This document shows, piece after piece, positions 37,469-46,169 of a DNA stretch of 64,000 nucleotides. Positions within the stretch are counted from its first letter, which is position 1, and each line of letters begins with the position of its first letter. A model generated the notes under the pieces. That model saw only the letters and a program-made list of their open reading frames with translations, searched no databases and had not been told where the DNA came from. The DNA is from Clostridium weizhouense (GTDB lineage Bacteria > Bacillota > Clostridia > Clostridiales > Clostridiaceae). Location of the stretch: contig NZ_JAHXPT010000011.1 of NCBI RefSeq assembly GCF_019431045.1, positions 62,001-126,000 of the forward strand. Reading direction: 5' to 3'. A program made the position numbers and the translations under genes.

Positions 37469-37628
37469 AGGCATATGAAAGAAAATAATAAGTCAAAGAT
37501 TTTGAGGATATTTTGCGTCAGACAAGGAAGTGAAGCCTTGGAATAGCCTCGCTATTGCGAGGTTTCGCTGATGAAGTATGACACAAAATAGACTAAAAGA
37601 TTGACTTATTATTTTTTTGAATATGCCT
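37469..37628. repeat. 160-bp nested palindromic element between the two MetRS genes
   Basis: Terminal inverted repeats of 27 bases (37469-37495 with 37602-37628) differ at three positions and start AGGCATAT. Inside is a second pair, ATTTTGCGTCA (37510) with TGACACAAAAT (37579). The centre holds two small hairpins: CAAGG with CCTTG (37523, 37536) and CCTCG with CGAGG (37547, 37558). The core is visibly more G+C-rich than its surroundings. Single-copy ends of the same sequence occur at several other intergenic sites. There is no coding frame. It is probably a MITE-like or REP-like element, or a structured RNA. Confidence 0.75.
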
Positions 37629-37692
37629 AAAAGCAATCTTTTTAAATCTATAAAAGATTGCTTTTGTAAAAACTTTTGAAGGAGTGAAAAGT

Positions 37693-39336
37693 ATGAATAT
37701 AATAATTGGAAATGCTTGGCCTTATCCTAATGGAGAGCTTCATTTAGGAAGAATATCTGTATTATTACCAGGAGATATATTAGCTAGATATCATAGATTA
37801 ATGGGAGATGATGTGGTTTTTGTATCTGGAAGTGACTCTCATGGAACTCAAGTAACTATTAAAGCTAAAGAGGAAGGGCTTACTCCGGAAAAAGTAGAAG
37901 AGAAATATCATGAAAAAATTCAAAAATGTTTTAAAGATTTAGGATTTTCTTTTGATATCTTTACAAAAACTCATACAGAATATCATTCAAACAAGGTAAA
38001 AGAATTTATACTAAATTTATATAATAAGGGGTATATCTATGAGAAAAACATTGAACAAATATATTGTGAAACTTGTGAAGAATATCTTTCTGACAGATAT
38101 ATAGAAGGAATTTGTCCGTATTGTGGTTCTCATGCAATTGGAGATCAATGTGATGAGTGCTCAGAGATATTAGAGAGTGAAGATTTATTAAATAAACAGT
38201 GCATTTTTTGTAAATCAGAGCCAATAATAAAAGAAACAAAACACTTATTTTTTGCATTATCTAAATTAGAGAAAGATGTAAGAAGAGTTTATATAAGACA
38301 GAATGGCTGGAGAGAAAATGCACAAAAAATTGCAAAGAGATATTTAGATGAAGGTCTTAGAGACCGCGCAGTAACTAAAGATTTTAATTGGGGAATTGAT
38401 GTTCCATTAGAAGGATATAAGGATAAGAAAATTTATGTTTGGATAGAAGCGTTAATGGGATATTTAACTGCAAGTATAAAATGTATAAATGAAAGAGAAG
38501 AAGATTATAGAGAATATTGGTCTGGAGAAGATAGCAGAGTATATTTTGTACATGGAAAAGATAATATACCGTTTCATACAATAATATTTCCAGCTATTTT
38601 AGCAGGTCTTGGAATAAAGAATCCTAATATGAGAGAAATTTCAAGTGAATATCTAACTTTAGAAGGAAAGAAATTTTCAACTATAAAAAATTGGGCAATT
38701 TGGCCTGATGAAATGTTGGAAAAATATAATCCTGATTTAATTAGATATTATTTAATATTAAATGGACCAGAAACTAAAGATTCTGAGTTTATGTGGAAAG
38801 ACTTTATAAAAACAAATAATAATGATTTAGTGGGTTTATTTGGAAACTTGGTAAGTAGAGTTTTAATGTTTATAAATAAGAACTTTGATGGAAAAATGCC
38901 TGATTGTAGAATAGATAAAGATTTAAAAGATAATTTATTTAATATATATTGTAAAGTTGGAGATAAAATAGAAGAGGGTCGATTTAAAGAGGCTTTAAAG
39001 GATGTTCTAAATTTGGTTAAAACCACTAATAAATATTTTGATGATGAAAAGCCTTGGATGAATATACATGATAACAAACAAAGATGTGAACAAGTAATTT
39101 ATAACTGTGTACAAATAATTGCAAATCTGTCCAATTTAATTGAGCCATTTATGCCATTTTCAGCACAAAAAATAAGAGGTTTCTTAGGAATAAAGAATTC
39201 TACATGGATGCCTATAGAAGTAAAAGAAATAAATGTAGATGAAATCGAAATTTTATTTGAAAAAATAGATAAAAAAAATATCTCCGAAGAGATTACAAAA
39301 TTAAAAAATAATTGGAACATCCCATTTAGGGGGTGA
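37693..39336 (+). CDS. Second methionyl-tRNA synthetase-like protein (double zinc-knuckle form, no tRNA-binding tail)
   Basis: A 547-residue class I synthetase of the MetRS family. HIGH appears as HLGR (about 17-20, GELHLGRIS) and the Met-pocket SGSDSHGTQ follows. Four CxxC motifs (CETC, CPYC, CDEC, CIFC, about 133-180) form the double zinc knuckle of the E. coli/archaeal type, unlike the single knuckle of the upstream MetG. KMSKS is altered to KFSTI (KKFSTIKNWAIW, about 326). There is no C-terminal EMAP-like domain and no T-box. An upstream GTG at 37684 overlaps the ribosome site AAGGAG, so ATG 37693 is preferred. Known MetRS paralogues can confer resistance to MetRS inhibitors; whether this one charges tRNA is unproven. 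Confidence 0.85.
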   Translation: MNIIIGNAWPYPNGELHLGRISVLLPGDILARYHRLMGDDVVFVSGSDSHGTQVTIKAKEEGLTPEKVEEKYHEKIQKCFKDLGFSFDIFTKTHTEYHSNKVKEFILNLYNKGYIYEKNIEQIYCETCEEYLSDRYIEGICPYCGSHAIGDQCDECSEILESEDLLNKQCIFCKSEPIIKETKHLFFALSKLEKDVRRVYIRQNGWRENAQKIAKRYLDEGLRDRAVTKDFNWGIDVPLEGYKDKKIYVWIEALMGYLTASIKCINEREEDYREYWSGEDSRVYFVHGKDNIPFHTIIFPAILAGLGIKNPNMREISSEYLTLEGKKFSTIKNWAIWPDEMLEKYNPDLIRYYLILNGPETKDSEFMWKDFIKTNNNDLVGLFGNLVSRVLMFINKNFDGKMPDCRIDKDLKDNLFNIYCKVGDKIEEGRFKEALKDVLNLVKTTNKYFDDEKPWMNIHDNKQRCEQVIYNCVQIIANLSNLIEPFMPFSAQKIRGFLGIKNSTWMPIEVKEINVDEIEILFEKIDKKNISEEITKLKNNWNIPFRG

Positions 39337-39343
39337 GATGTTC
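39313..39343 (+). other. Hairpin overlapping the end of the second MetRS gene
   Basis: GGAACATC (39313) pairs with GATGTTCC (39336) across the stop codon. A second inverted repeat (AACCATTAAT with TTAATGGTT) follows at about 39350-39372. Neither has a T run, so a terminator function is uncertain. Confidence 0.5.
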
Positions 39344-39570
39344 CAAGAAACCATTAATAAATTAATGGTTAAAAGGGGTAAATAATAATGCTTTAACTAC
39401 TTTACAACTTAAATATTACCAGTGTAATATGTCAAATATGTGTCAAATTTAATTTGTTTTTAAATTTAACAACAGTATTAAGAAATAATAAATATATTTA
39501 AATAAAGAATTATATTTTCAATTTGTATCAAATTATAGGATATAAATCAGTATGTGAAAGGGTATGTTTT

Positions 39571-40356
39571 ATGGAAAAGTTATTTAAAATAATTGATAGT
39601 CATGCACATTATGATGATGAAGCATTTATAGAGGATCAAAAAGAGGTATTTAATCAAATCAGAGAAAATGGTGTTATAGGTGTTTTAAATTGTGCAGCTT
39701 CTTATTCAAGTTTAAAAACTACAAATATATTAACCAAAGAATATGAATTTATATATGGTGCATTAGGAATACATCCTGAAAATGCAAATGAATTTACTGA
39801 TAACACTTTAAATGAAATAAAGGAGTATATAAAATCTAATAATAAAATAGTTGCAATAGGAGAGATAGGATTAGACTATTATTGGGATGAAAATCCTGAA
39901 AAAAGTATTCAAAAAGAAGTTTTTAGAAAGCAAATGCAATTAGCTCAAGATTTAAATTTACCAGTAATAATTCATGATAGAGAAGCACATAAAGATACAT
40001 TAGAAATAATGAAAGAATTTAAAGATGTAACTGGAGTTGTACATTGTTTTTCTGGAAGTGTGGAATTTGCAAAAGAATGTTTAAAGTTAGGATATTATAT
40101 AGGATTTACAGGAGTTATCACATTTAAAAATGCAAAAAAATTGGTTGAAGTTGCGAAAGAAGTCCCAATTGATAGAATGTTAGTTGAAACAGATTGTCCA
40201 TACATGGCTCCAGAGCCTAATAGAGGTAAAAGAAATAAATCAGATTATATAGAGCATATAATAAATAAGATAGCAAGTATTAAGGAAATTGATCCATTGG
40301 AATTAAATTTAAAGCTTAATGGTAATTTTTATAGGTTGATAAGAAGAAATTTTTAA
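39571..40356 (+). CDS. tatD: TatD-family metal-dependent nuclease
   Basis: A 261-residue TIM-barrel hydrolase. Metal ligands are seen in IDSHAHYDD, GEIGLDYYWD, VIIHDREAH, GVVHCFSGS and VETDCPYMAPEPNRGKRN. Family members are DNases or tRNA-quality-control exonucleases. The frame opens at 39523, but homology begins at MEKLFKIIDSHAHYDD, so ATG 39571 is preferred; only a weak GAAAGGG lies nearby. It heads the tatD-yabE-rnmV-ksgA order conserved with B. subtilis. Confidence 0.92.
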   Translation: MEKLFKIIDSHAHYDDEAFIEDQKEVFNQIRENGVIGVLNCAASYSSLKTTNILTKEYEFIYGALGIHPENANEFTDNTLNEIKEYIKSNNKIVAIGEIGLDYYWDENPEKSIQKEVFRKQMQLAQDLNLPVIIHDREAHKDTLEIMKEFKDVTGVVHCFSGSVEFAKECLKLGYYIGFTGVITFKNAKKLVEVAKEVPIDRMLVETDCPYMAPEPNRGKRNKSDYIEHIINKIASIKEIDPLELNLKLNGNFYRLIRRNF

Positions 40357-40381
40357 TGTAAAATATTTACTATATAATTTA

Positions 40382-40620
40382 TACTTAATTTTAATTAAGA
40401 TTCTGCTTTAATATAGTTTATAAATTTAATAACATTGATAGAATACCTTTGAAGAAGAACCTATTTTTATATAGCTATCATAATTTTTTTATATTTTTAT
40501 ATTTTATGCACAGAGTGCATTATAACTAGGGTTCAAGCATTGCAAGAGTTTATCAATTTGACAAGATTACATGTTTTAGGATATAATTCAGTAGACGCTC
40601 TTGCCAAAGGAGGGAAATCA
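40382..40620 (+). promoter_or_regulatory. Leader region upstream of the yabE-like gene with inverted repeats
   Basis: ATGCAC-AGA-GTGCAT forms a tight hairpin at 40506-40520. A second, wider pair GCAAGAG (40542) with CTCTTGC (40598) ends directly before the ribosome site AAAGGAGG. The layout suggests an attenuator-like leader, but it matches no riboswitch class I can name. Confidence 0.4.
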
Positions 40621-41667
40621 ATGGTAGAAAAATTAAAAGATTATTTCAAAAAAAGTTTTTCTAACGGTCCGAAGGCAAAAATTATTTTAGGGGCAGTTGT
40701 TATAGCAATTGTTTCTACAGCGACAGTAATGAGTATGAGAAAAACACTCACAATAAGTATAGACGGTAAAGAGGAAACTTTTGTCACGTATAAAGGGACT
40801 GTTAAAGATGTGTTGCAAGATAATTCAATAGAATTATCTGAAAAAGATAAAGTGCAACCATCATTAGAATCCAGAGTATCTGAAAAAGAGACCATTAAGA
40901 TTAAGAAAGCTATTCCAGTAGAGGTTGTTAGTAATGATAAAACGATAACCCTACAAACAGCAGAAGATACTGTTAGGGATATGTTAAAAGCAGAGTCAGA
41001 CACGCTAAAGGAACAAGGCGTCGAATTTAACGGGGATGTTGATGAAGTATTACCGAATTTAGAAGCGGAAATACAAAATGATTTAAAAGTTCAACTTGTT
41101 AAGGTAGAAACAAAAGAGGTTGTAGAAAATCAAACAATAAACTTTGATACAATAGTAGAAAAGAATCCAGATCTTGATAGTAGTGTGCAAAAGGTTAAAA
41201 CAGAAGGAACTAATGGACAAAAACAAATCACATATCAAGTGGTGTATAAAGATGGTGTAGAAGTTTCTAGGGATGTAAAGAGTACTAAAACTCTTGTTGA
41301 ACCGCAAAATAAAGTAGTTTTAAAAGGGACAGGTCAAGTATATGCAAGTAGAGGTGCCGGAGATATAAAATATAGAAAAAAAATATCTTGTATTGCAACA
41401 GCATATAGTGGACATGGCACTACAGCTACAGGAAGAAAACCTGTTAGAAATTCAGGCGGTTTGAGTACAATTGCAGTAGATCCATCAGTAATTCCATTAG
41501 GAAGTAAAGTATATATAGAAGGATATGGATATGCGATTGCAGCCGATACAGGTAGTGCAATAAAAGGTAATAAGATTGATTTATATCTTAATTCATCAAG
41601 TGAATGTTCTAGCTGGGGAAGAAGACCAGTAAGTGTATTTGTGGTAGCGTACCCTGGAGAGTGGTAA
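40621..41667 (+). CDS. yabE: YabE-like cell-wall protein (DUF348, G5 and 3D domains)
   Basis: A 348-residue protein anchored by an N-terminal transmembrane helix (about 20-40). Two DUF348 repeats follow (ISIDGKEETFVTYKGTVKDVL, then a second around residue 100), then a G5 domain (about 160-230) and a C-terminal 3D domain (about 260-348) with AVDPSVIPLGSKVYI and AADTGSAIKGNKIDLY carrying the three Asp. 3D domains resemble MltA-type lytic transglycosylases; the B. subtilis homologue YabE is a predicted wall hydrolase related to resuscitation factors. The frame opens earlier at 40540, but AAAGGAGG lies just before ATG 40621. Confidence 0.9.
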   Translation: MVEKLKDYFKKSFSNGPKAKIILGAVVIAIVSTATVMSMRKTLTISIDGKEETFVTYKGTVKDVLQDNSIELSEKDKVQPSLESRVSEKETIKIKKAIPVEVVSNDKTITLQTAEDTVRDMLKAESDTLKEQGVEFNGDVDEVLPNLEAEIQNDLKVQLVKVETKEVVENQTINFDTIVEKNPDLDSSVQKVKTEGTNGQKQITYQVVYKDGVEVSRDVKSTKTLVEPQNKVVLKGTGQVYASRGAGDIKYRKKISCIATAYSGHGTTATGRKPVRNSGGLSTIAVDPSVIPLGSKVYIEGYGYAIAADTGSAIKGNKIDLYLNSSSECSSWGRRPVSVFVVAYPGEW

Positions 41668-41674
41668 TGTATTG

Positions 41675-41708
41675 TAAGAGGTAACAATGAGGTTATCTCT
41701 TTTTTTTA
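41675..41708 (+). terminator. Terminator after yabE
   Basis: AAGAGGTAAC (41676) pairs with GTTATCTCTT (41692), then a run of T. Confidence 0.8.
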
Positions 41709-41785
41709 TTATTTAAATAGAATTAAGTTTGATATACTATTATATATTAAGGGATATTCAACAACAAAGGAAAGGGAGTATAAAA

Positions 41786-42343
41786 GTGATAAAAGAAGTT
41801 ATTGTAGTGGAAGGACGAGATGATGTTGATGCTGTTAAAAAGGCACTAGATGCAGAAATAATAGCAGTTGGCGGATTTGGAATAAATGCAAAAGTTATAG
41901 AAAGAATAAGAGAAGCTCAAAAGAGAAAGGGAGTAATAGTTCTTACTGATCCAGATTTTGCAGGTGAAAAAATTAGAAGAATAATTTCTAAAAGAGTAAA
42001 TGGGATAAAACATGCATATATTGCTAAGGAAGATGGATTAAAAAATGGAGATATAGGAGTAGAAAATGCTTCACCAGAAGTTATTTTAAAGGCTCTTGAA
42101 ATGGCTAAAATTACAACAGAAGAAAAAAGAAGCTTTTTTACAATGCAAGATATGTTTTATTTTAAGTTAACTGGAGATACAACTTCAAAAGAAAGAAGAC
42201 GTATGCTTGGGAAAATACTTGGAATAGGATATGGAAATGCAACTCAAATGATATCTAGATTAAACAATTATGGAATAACAAAAGAAGAATTTGTTAAAGG
42301 TATAGAAGAAATAGAAAAACAATTGGAAGCAGGTAGAAATTAA
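41786..42343 (+). CDS. rnmV: Ribonuclease M5
   Basis: RNase M5 performs the final maturation of 5S rRNA. The 185-residue protein has a Toprim domain: EVIVVEGRDDVDAVKKAL (catalytic Glu near the N-terminus) and VLTDPDFAGEKIRRII (Asp pair), with the C-terminal helical part LTGDTTSKERRRMLGKILGIGYGNA. The frame is open from 41729, but the GTG at 41786 follows AAAGGGAG and gives the family's usual N-terminus (MIKEVIVVEG). Its stop abuts the ksgA start. Confidence 0.93.
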   Translation: MIKEVIVVEGRDDVDAVKKALDAEIIAVGGFGINAKVIERIREAQKRKGVIVLTDPDFAGEKIRRIISKRVNGIKHAYIAKEDGLKNGDIGVENASPEVILKALEMAKITTEEKRSFFTMQDMFYFKLTGDTTSKERRRMLGKILGIGYGNATQMISRLNNYGITKEEFVKGIEEIEKQLEAGRN

Positions 42344-43186
42344 ATGGATTTGATGGATATAAAAACAAGAGATTTAGTAAAAAAATATAATTTTAAATTC
42401 TCTAAAAGCTTAGGACAGAACTTTTTATTAGATGATAAAGTACTTGAAGATATAGTAGAAGGTGCAGATGTAAATAATAAAGACTTTATTATTGAGATAG
42501 GTCCAGGCGTAGGAGTATTAACAGCTAAGCTATTACAAAAAGCTAAGAAGGTTACTTGTATAGAATTAGATAATGATCTTATTCCTATTTTAGAACAAGA
42601 ATTAGGTGAACATGAAAAATTTCAATTAATACATAATGATGCTTTAAAAGTAGATTTTAATGCTATTATAGGTGATGAAGAAAGTGTTAAACTTGTAGCT
42701 AATTTACCTTATTATGTTACAACTCCAATAATAATAAAGTTATTAAAAGAAGGATATAATTTTAAGTCTTTAACTATAATGATACAAAAAGAAGTTGCAG
42801 AAAGAATAAATGCTGAACCAAATTCTAAAGAATATGGCTCATTATCTGTTTTAGTCCAATATTACTGCAATACTAAAATAGTTAGAAAAGTATCACCAGA
42901 AAGTTTCATGCCAAGGCCGAAGGTTGATTCTATTGTTATTAGATTAGATAGATTAGAAGGACCTAGAGTAAAAGTTAAAGATGAAAAATTATTTTTTGAT
43001 ATAGTAAGAAATGGGTTTAATATGAGAAGAAAAACTTTATGGAATTCAGCTAAGCAATTAGGGTTATCTAAAGAAAAATTAGAAGAAGCTTTTAATGATG
43101 CTAGAATAGATCCTAAAAGAAGAGCTGAGACTTTAACTTTAGAAGAGTTTGCTGCGTTATCAGACAGTATATATAAATTGAAATAA
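42344..43186 (+). CDS. rsmA: 16S rRNA dimethyladenosine transferase KsgA/RsmA
   Basis: KsgA dimethylates two adjacent adenines near the 3' end of 16S rRNA. The motifs are [18 protein letters not shown], the SAM site [17 protein letters not shown], and the target-adenine motif [19 protein letters not shown]-terminal helical domain follows ([12 protein letters not shown]). Length of 280 is normal. The ATG directly follows the rnmV stop, so the two are translationally coupled. Confidence 0.96.
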   Translation: MDLMDIKTRDLVKKYNFKFSKSLGQNFLLDDKVLEDIVEGADVNNKDFIIEIGPGVGVLTAKLLQKAKKVTCIELDNDLIPILEQELGEHEKFQLIHNDALKVDFNAIIGDEESVKLVANLPYYVTTPIIIKLLKEGYNFKSLTIMIQKEVAERINAEPNSKEYGSLSVLVQYYCNTKIVRKVSPESFMPRPKVDSIVIRLDRLEGPRVKVKDEKLFFDIVRNGFNMRRKTLWNSAKQLGLSKEKLEEAFNDARIDPKRRAETLTLEEFAALSDSIYKLK

Positions 43187-43252
43187 GAATTATCCCGTAA
43201 AAAATAATAGATTAAAGAAATATAATATATTTTATATAGTATTAGTAACTTA

Positions 43253-43281
43253 GGCACATTCAAAAATAACAAATGAATGTG
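43253..43281. repeat. Short palindrome, repeat-family fragment
   Basis: GCACATTC (43253) pairs with GAATGTGC (43274). The left flank TTAGGCACATTCAAAAAT resembles the AGGCATATTCAAAAAATAAT repeat family. Confidence 0.55.
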
Positions 43282-43360
43282 CTTTAAACATTTATAGTAT
43301 TTAATCATAATCCTCTAATAAAAGCATATACTGTATTGAATAAATATATGTGGAGGGATT

Positions 43361-44728
43361 ATGGGGGTGTCACACAATAAATTATATAGAAATTTTATAA
43401 TTTTACAGGAAGATGAAAAGGCAAAATTAACATCTAGCAATAAAGCATTATCTGGATACGCTAAAGTAGAAACAAAGGGTGACAAATGTAAGATATCTTT
43501 TTATGCTCAAAATTTAAAACAAGAATCAAAATATTCCATGGTACTTATCTGTTGTAAAAAAGAATCTAAACACTTATTAAATTTAGGTCTTTTAACAATA
43601 AATGAAGTTGGAAAGGGAGATACCAGCAAAGAATACTATATTAATAACATAGCTGGTTTAGGTATATCCTACGATAAGATAGTAGGGGCTGCTATTTGTA
43701 AACCTAATAATGGAGAAAATATCTTCCTTATGTATGGTTTCATGAATGGAGAAGAACCAAAAGAAAATTGGAAAAATTTCAAAATGATTAAGGAAGAAAT
43801 TCAAAATAAAGAAAAATTAGAAATTGAAATGTCAAAAGATCAATCTATAAAATTTAAATCTGAAAATAAAGAAAGCATGAAAGATAAAAAGGAAGAACTT
43901 AAATCTAAAAATAAATTAAAAATTGATATGGAATTAGAAGATTCATATGATAAGAAAGATAAAAAGGATAATAAAAAATGTAAAGATGAAGAAAAGAAAG
44001 AGAAACAGAAAAAGGAAATAAAAGAGGAAAAGAAAGAAAAAGATATATTAACAAAAGGTTGCTCAAAAATTATTGAAGATGTAAAAAATGATTCTAATTG
44101 TATTGGGCAAGAAAATCATAAAAGAATTGAAGAAAATAGTATAATAGATGCAACAGATTCTAAAGAATATGAAAAAGATACAACTTCATATGATTATTCA
44201 CAACAAAATAATTCTAGAAGAATTGAGGAAAATAGTATAATTGATGGAGCAGATTTTGAGCAATATGAAAAGGATATTGAAAAAATAAAGAGTGCATCTT
44301 CTAACGACTTTAATATACAAGGAAAAATTGGAGAATATTTTGAACAAATTGCTGATGGATTTGATAAATATTCGCAAGAATTAGATGGTATAAAATATTG
44401 TAAATGGTACAATATTCCGGTAGATGGAATTGATGATTTATGTAATATATCTAATTATAATAAATATACATTAGCATATTATCCAATGTTAAATTATTAT
44501 CCTTATATAAATAAGAATAAACACTTTTTATTAGGATATAAATGTGATGCAGAAGGAGAATTAAAATATATTGTCTATGGAATACAAGGTAGCAAAGATA
44601 TTTCAGATCAACCTTACGAAGGAAAAACAGGTTTTGTAACATGGACTAATAATGAAATGAGAGATGAAGGTTACTGGCTCATGTTCTATGATTTCAAGAA
44701 TTCTACTATTGTAGTTCCAATGCAGTAA
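43361..44728 (+). CDS. Two-domain protein with a charged, repeat-bearing linker, unknown function
   Basis: A 455-residue protein with no signal peptide. Residues 1-140 form a globular N-terminal domain (NKLYRNFIILQEDEKAKLTSSN, YSMVLICCKKESKHLLNLG). Residues about 140-235 are extremely Lys/Glu-rich. Residues about 250-310 contain a diverged tandem repeat with core RIEENSIID followed by EYEKD or QYEKD. The C-terminal domain (about 320-455; KYCKWYNIPVDGIDDL, YPMLNYYPYINKNKHFLLGY, GYWLMFYDFKNST) is aromatic-rich and soluble. I recall similar clostridial proteins only as hypotheticals. GGAGGG precedes the ATG. The next gene starts 13 bp later, so they form an operon. Confidence 0.65.
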   Translation: MGVSHNKLYRNFIILQEDEKAKLTSSNKALSGYAKVETKGDKCKISFYAQNLKQESKYSMVLICCKKESKHLLNLGLLTINEVGKGDTSKEYYINNIAGLGISYDKIVGAAICKPNNGENIFLMYGFMNGEEPKENWKNFKMIKEEIQNKEKLEIEMSKDQSIKFKSENKESMKDKKEELKSKNKLKIDMELEDSYDKKDKKDNKKCKDEEKKEKQKKEIKEEKKEKDILTKGCSKIIEDVKNDSNCIGQENHKRIEENSIIDATDSKEYEKDTTSYDYSQQNNSRRIEENSIIDGADFEQYEKDIEKIKSASSNDFNIQGKIGEYFEQIADGFDKYSQELDGIKYCKWYNIPVDGIDDLCNISNYNKYTLAYYPMLNYYPYINKNKHFLLGYKCDAEGELKYIVYGIQGSKDISDQPYEGKTGFVTWTNNEMRDEGYWLMFYDFKNSTIVVPMQ

Positions 44729-44741
44729 ATGAGAAAAGATT

Positions 44742-45308
44742 ATGAATAAAAAACAGATAATAGTTATGTCAATCTTAGTTTCATTAATGATTATATTAGG
44801 CATAACACAATCATTTTTTAAAGAATCATTCACACAAGTAGTTCTTGTAGAGAACGGAATAAATGAGTTTAAAGAATATAATTTTGAGGATGGAAAATAT
44901 ACTTTTTCATTACCAAATGAATGGGAAGTATCTGAAAAACAAAGTATAGGACAATATATTAGTTATAAAGCAGATTTCAAAGATAAAGAAAATAAAATTA
45001 CAGGATATTTACAAGTGATAGATACACAAAGTGATCTGGGGGTTTTTGCAGAAAATGATTTAAAGAATTTACCATTAACTTATACAAATGAGCAAATAAC
45101 TCCATTTAAATTTCAAAATGTGTCTGGTGTATTATCTCAATATAAAACTAAAGTAAAAAAAGGATATACATTTGAAAATATTTGTTATTATTTAAATGGT
45201 GATAATGGAAAGACTATAAAAATATTATTTAATATAAAAGAAGATTATTATAAAGAAAACATAAAAACAGTTTTAAATACTATTGTTTCTAAAGTCAAGA
45301 TTAAATAA
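44742..45308 (+). CDS. Membrane-anchored extracytoplasmic protein, unknown function
   Basis: A 188-residue protein with an N-terminal signal anchor (about 5-25, IIVMSILVSLMIILGIT) and no lipobox. The outside part includes YTFSLPNEWEVSEKQ, a beta-rich PsbP-like pattern seen in many Firmicute surface proteins. It lies 13 bp after the two-domain gene and ends in a strong terminator, so these two unknown genes form a unit. Confidence 0.6.
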   Translation: MNKKQIIVMSILVSLMIILGITQSFFKESFTQVVLVENGINEFKEYNFEDGKYTFSLPNEWEVSEKQSIGQYISYKADFKDKENKITGYLQVIDTQSDLGVFAENDLKNLPLTYTNEQITPFKFQNVSGVLSQYKTKVKKGYTFENICYYLNGDNGKTIKILFNIKEDYYKENIKTVLNTIVSKVKIK

Positions 45309-45343
45309 GGTTTGCCATTAATAAACATTAGTATTATAATTTA

Positions 45344-45380
45344 AATATCAAGGAGAAGCATAATGCTTCTCCTTGATATT
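45344..45380 (+). terminator. Strong terminator, 18-bp perfect arms
   Basis: The arms are 45344-45361 and 45363-45380 with a single-base centre; an A run precedes and T-rich sequence follows. Confidence 0.85.
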
Positions 45381-45401
45381 TAATACTATAAGGAGATATT
45401 T

Positions 45402-46169
45402 ATGAAGATATTTTTATTTGAATTTTTGGGGATACAAGTAAAAAGCTACGGATTAATGATTGCTATAGGAATATTAGTAGCAGTTTCTCTGCTTTTAAAA
45501 AGAGCAAAAAGAAAAGGATATAATGAAGATTCATTATTAAATCTAATAATTCTAGCTATAATATCAGGTGTATTAGGTGGAAAATTACTATTTATTTTAA
45601 CAGAGCTTAGAAGCATATTAAATAACCCTAGTATTCTTATGAATTTTGGTTATGGATTTGTTATTTATGGAGCAATAATTCTAGGCGCTATAAGTATTGT
45701 TTTGTATTGCAGAAAAAGAGGATGGAAAGTCATGGAGATTATGGATTTGACGGTGCCAGGGCTTGCAATTGCACAGGGATTTGGACGTATTGGATGTTTT
45801 TTAGCAGGATGTTGTTATGGTGCAGAAACTAATCTTCCAATAGGTGTTGAGTTTCCTGTAAATTCACTTGCGCCAAGCGGAGTACATTTACATCCTACTC
45901 AAATTTATTCTTCAGTCTTTGATTTTTTATTAGGTTTTTTTCTTTTATATTATTCAAGAAAAGAAAGGAAATCTGGTAGAGTACTTTCATTATATTTAAT
46001 AATTTATAGTATAGGAAGGTTCATGATAGAATTTTTAAGAAATGATCCAAGAGGAAATGTTGGAATGTTATCAACATCACAATTTATAGCTATTTTTACT
46101 TTAGTTTTAGGAATTTATTTCTTTAATTTTCATAAGTTTTTTAAGGGAGAGAAGAAAAGTTTTGAATAA
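45402..46169 (+). CDS. lgt: Prolipoprotein diacylglyceryl transferase
   Basis: Lgt adds diacylglycerol to the lipobox cysteine of lipoproteins. The 255-residue protein has about seven transmembrane helices. Signature motifs are AQGFGRIGCFLAGCCYG (about 124-140), HPTQIYSSVFD (about 163-173) and IYSIGRFMIEFLRNDPRG. AAGGAGA precedes the ATG. Its 3' end overlaps the next gene, itself a lipoprotein, by 8 bp. Confidence 0.95.
   Translation: MKIFLFEFLGIQVKSYGLMIAIGILVAVSLLLKRAKRKGYNEDSLLNLIILAIISGVLGGKLLFILTELRSILNNPSILMNFGYGFVIYGAIILGAISIVLYCRKRGWKVMEIMDLTVPGLAIAQGFGRIGCFLAGCCYGAETNLPIGVEFPVNSLAPSGVHLHPTQIYSSVFDFLLGFFLLYYSRKERKSGRVLSLYLIIYSIGRFMIEFLRNDPRGNVGMLSTSQFIAIFTLVLGIYFFNFHKFFKGEKKSFE

Noticed and set aside
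37520-37590. Core of the 160-bp element as a tRNA or tRNA-like gene
   Set aside because: The hairpins suggest a cloverleaf, but there is no T-loop GTTCAA motif, no acceptor pairing of the right size and no CCA context.
40382-40620. c-di-AMP (ydaO) riboswitch before the yabE-like gene
   Set aside because: Genes of this type often carry one, but the conserved aptamer segments were not found.
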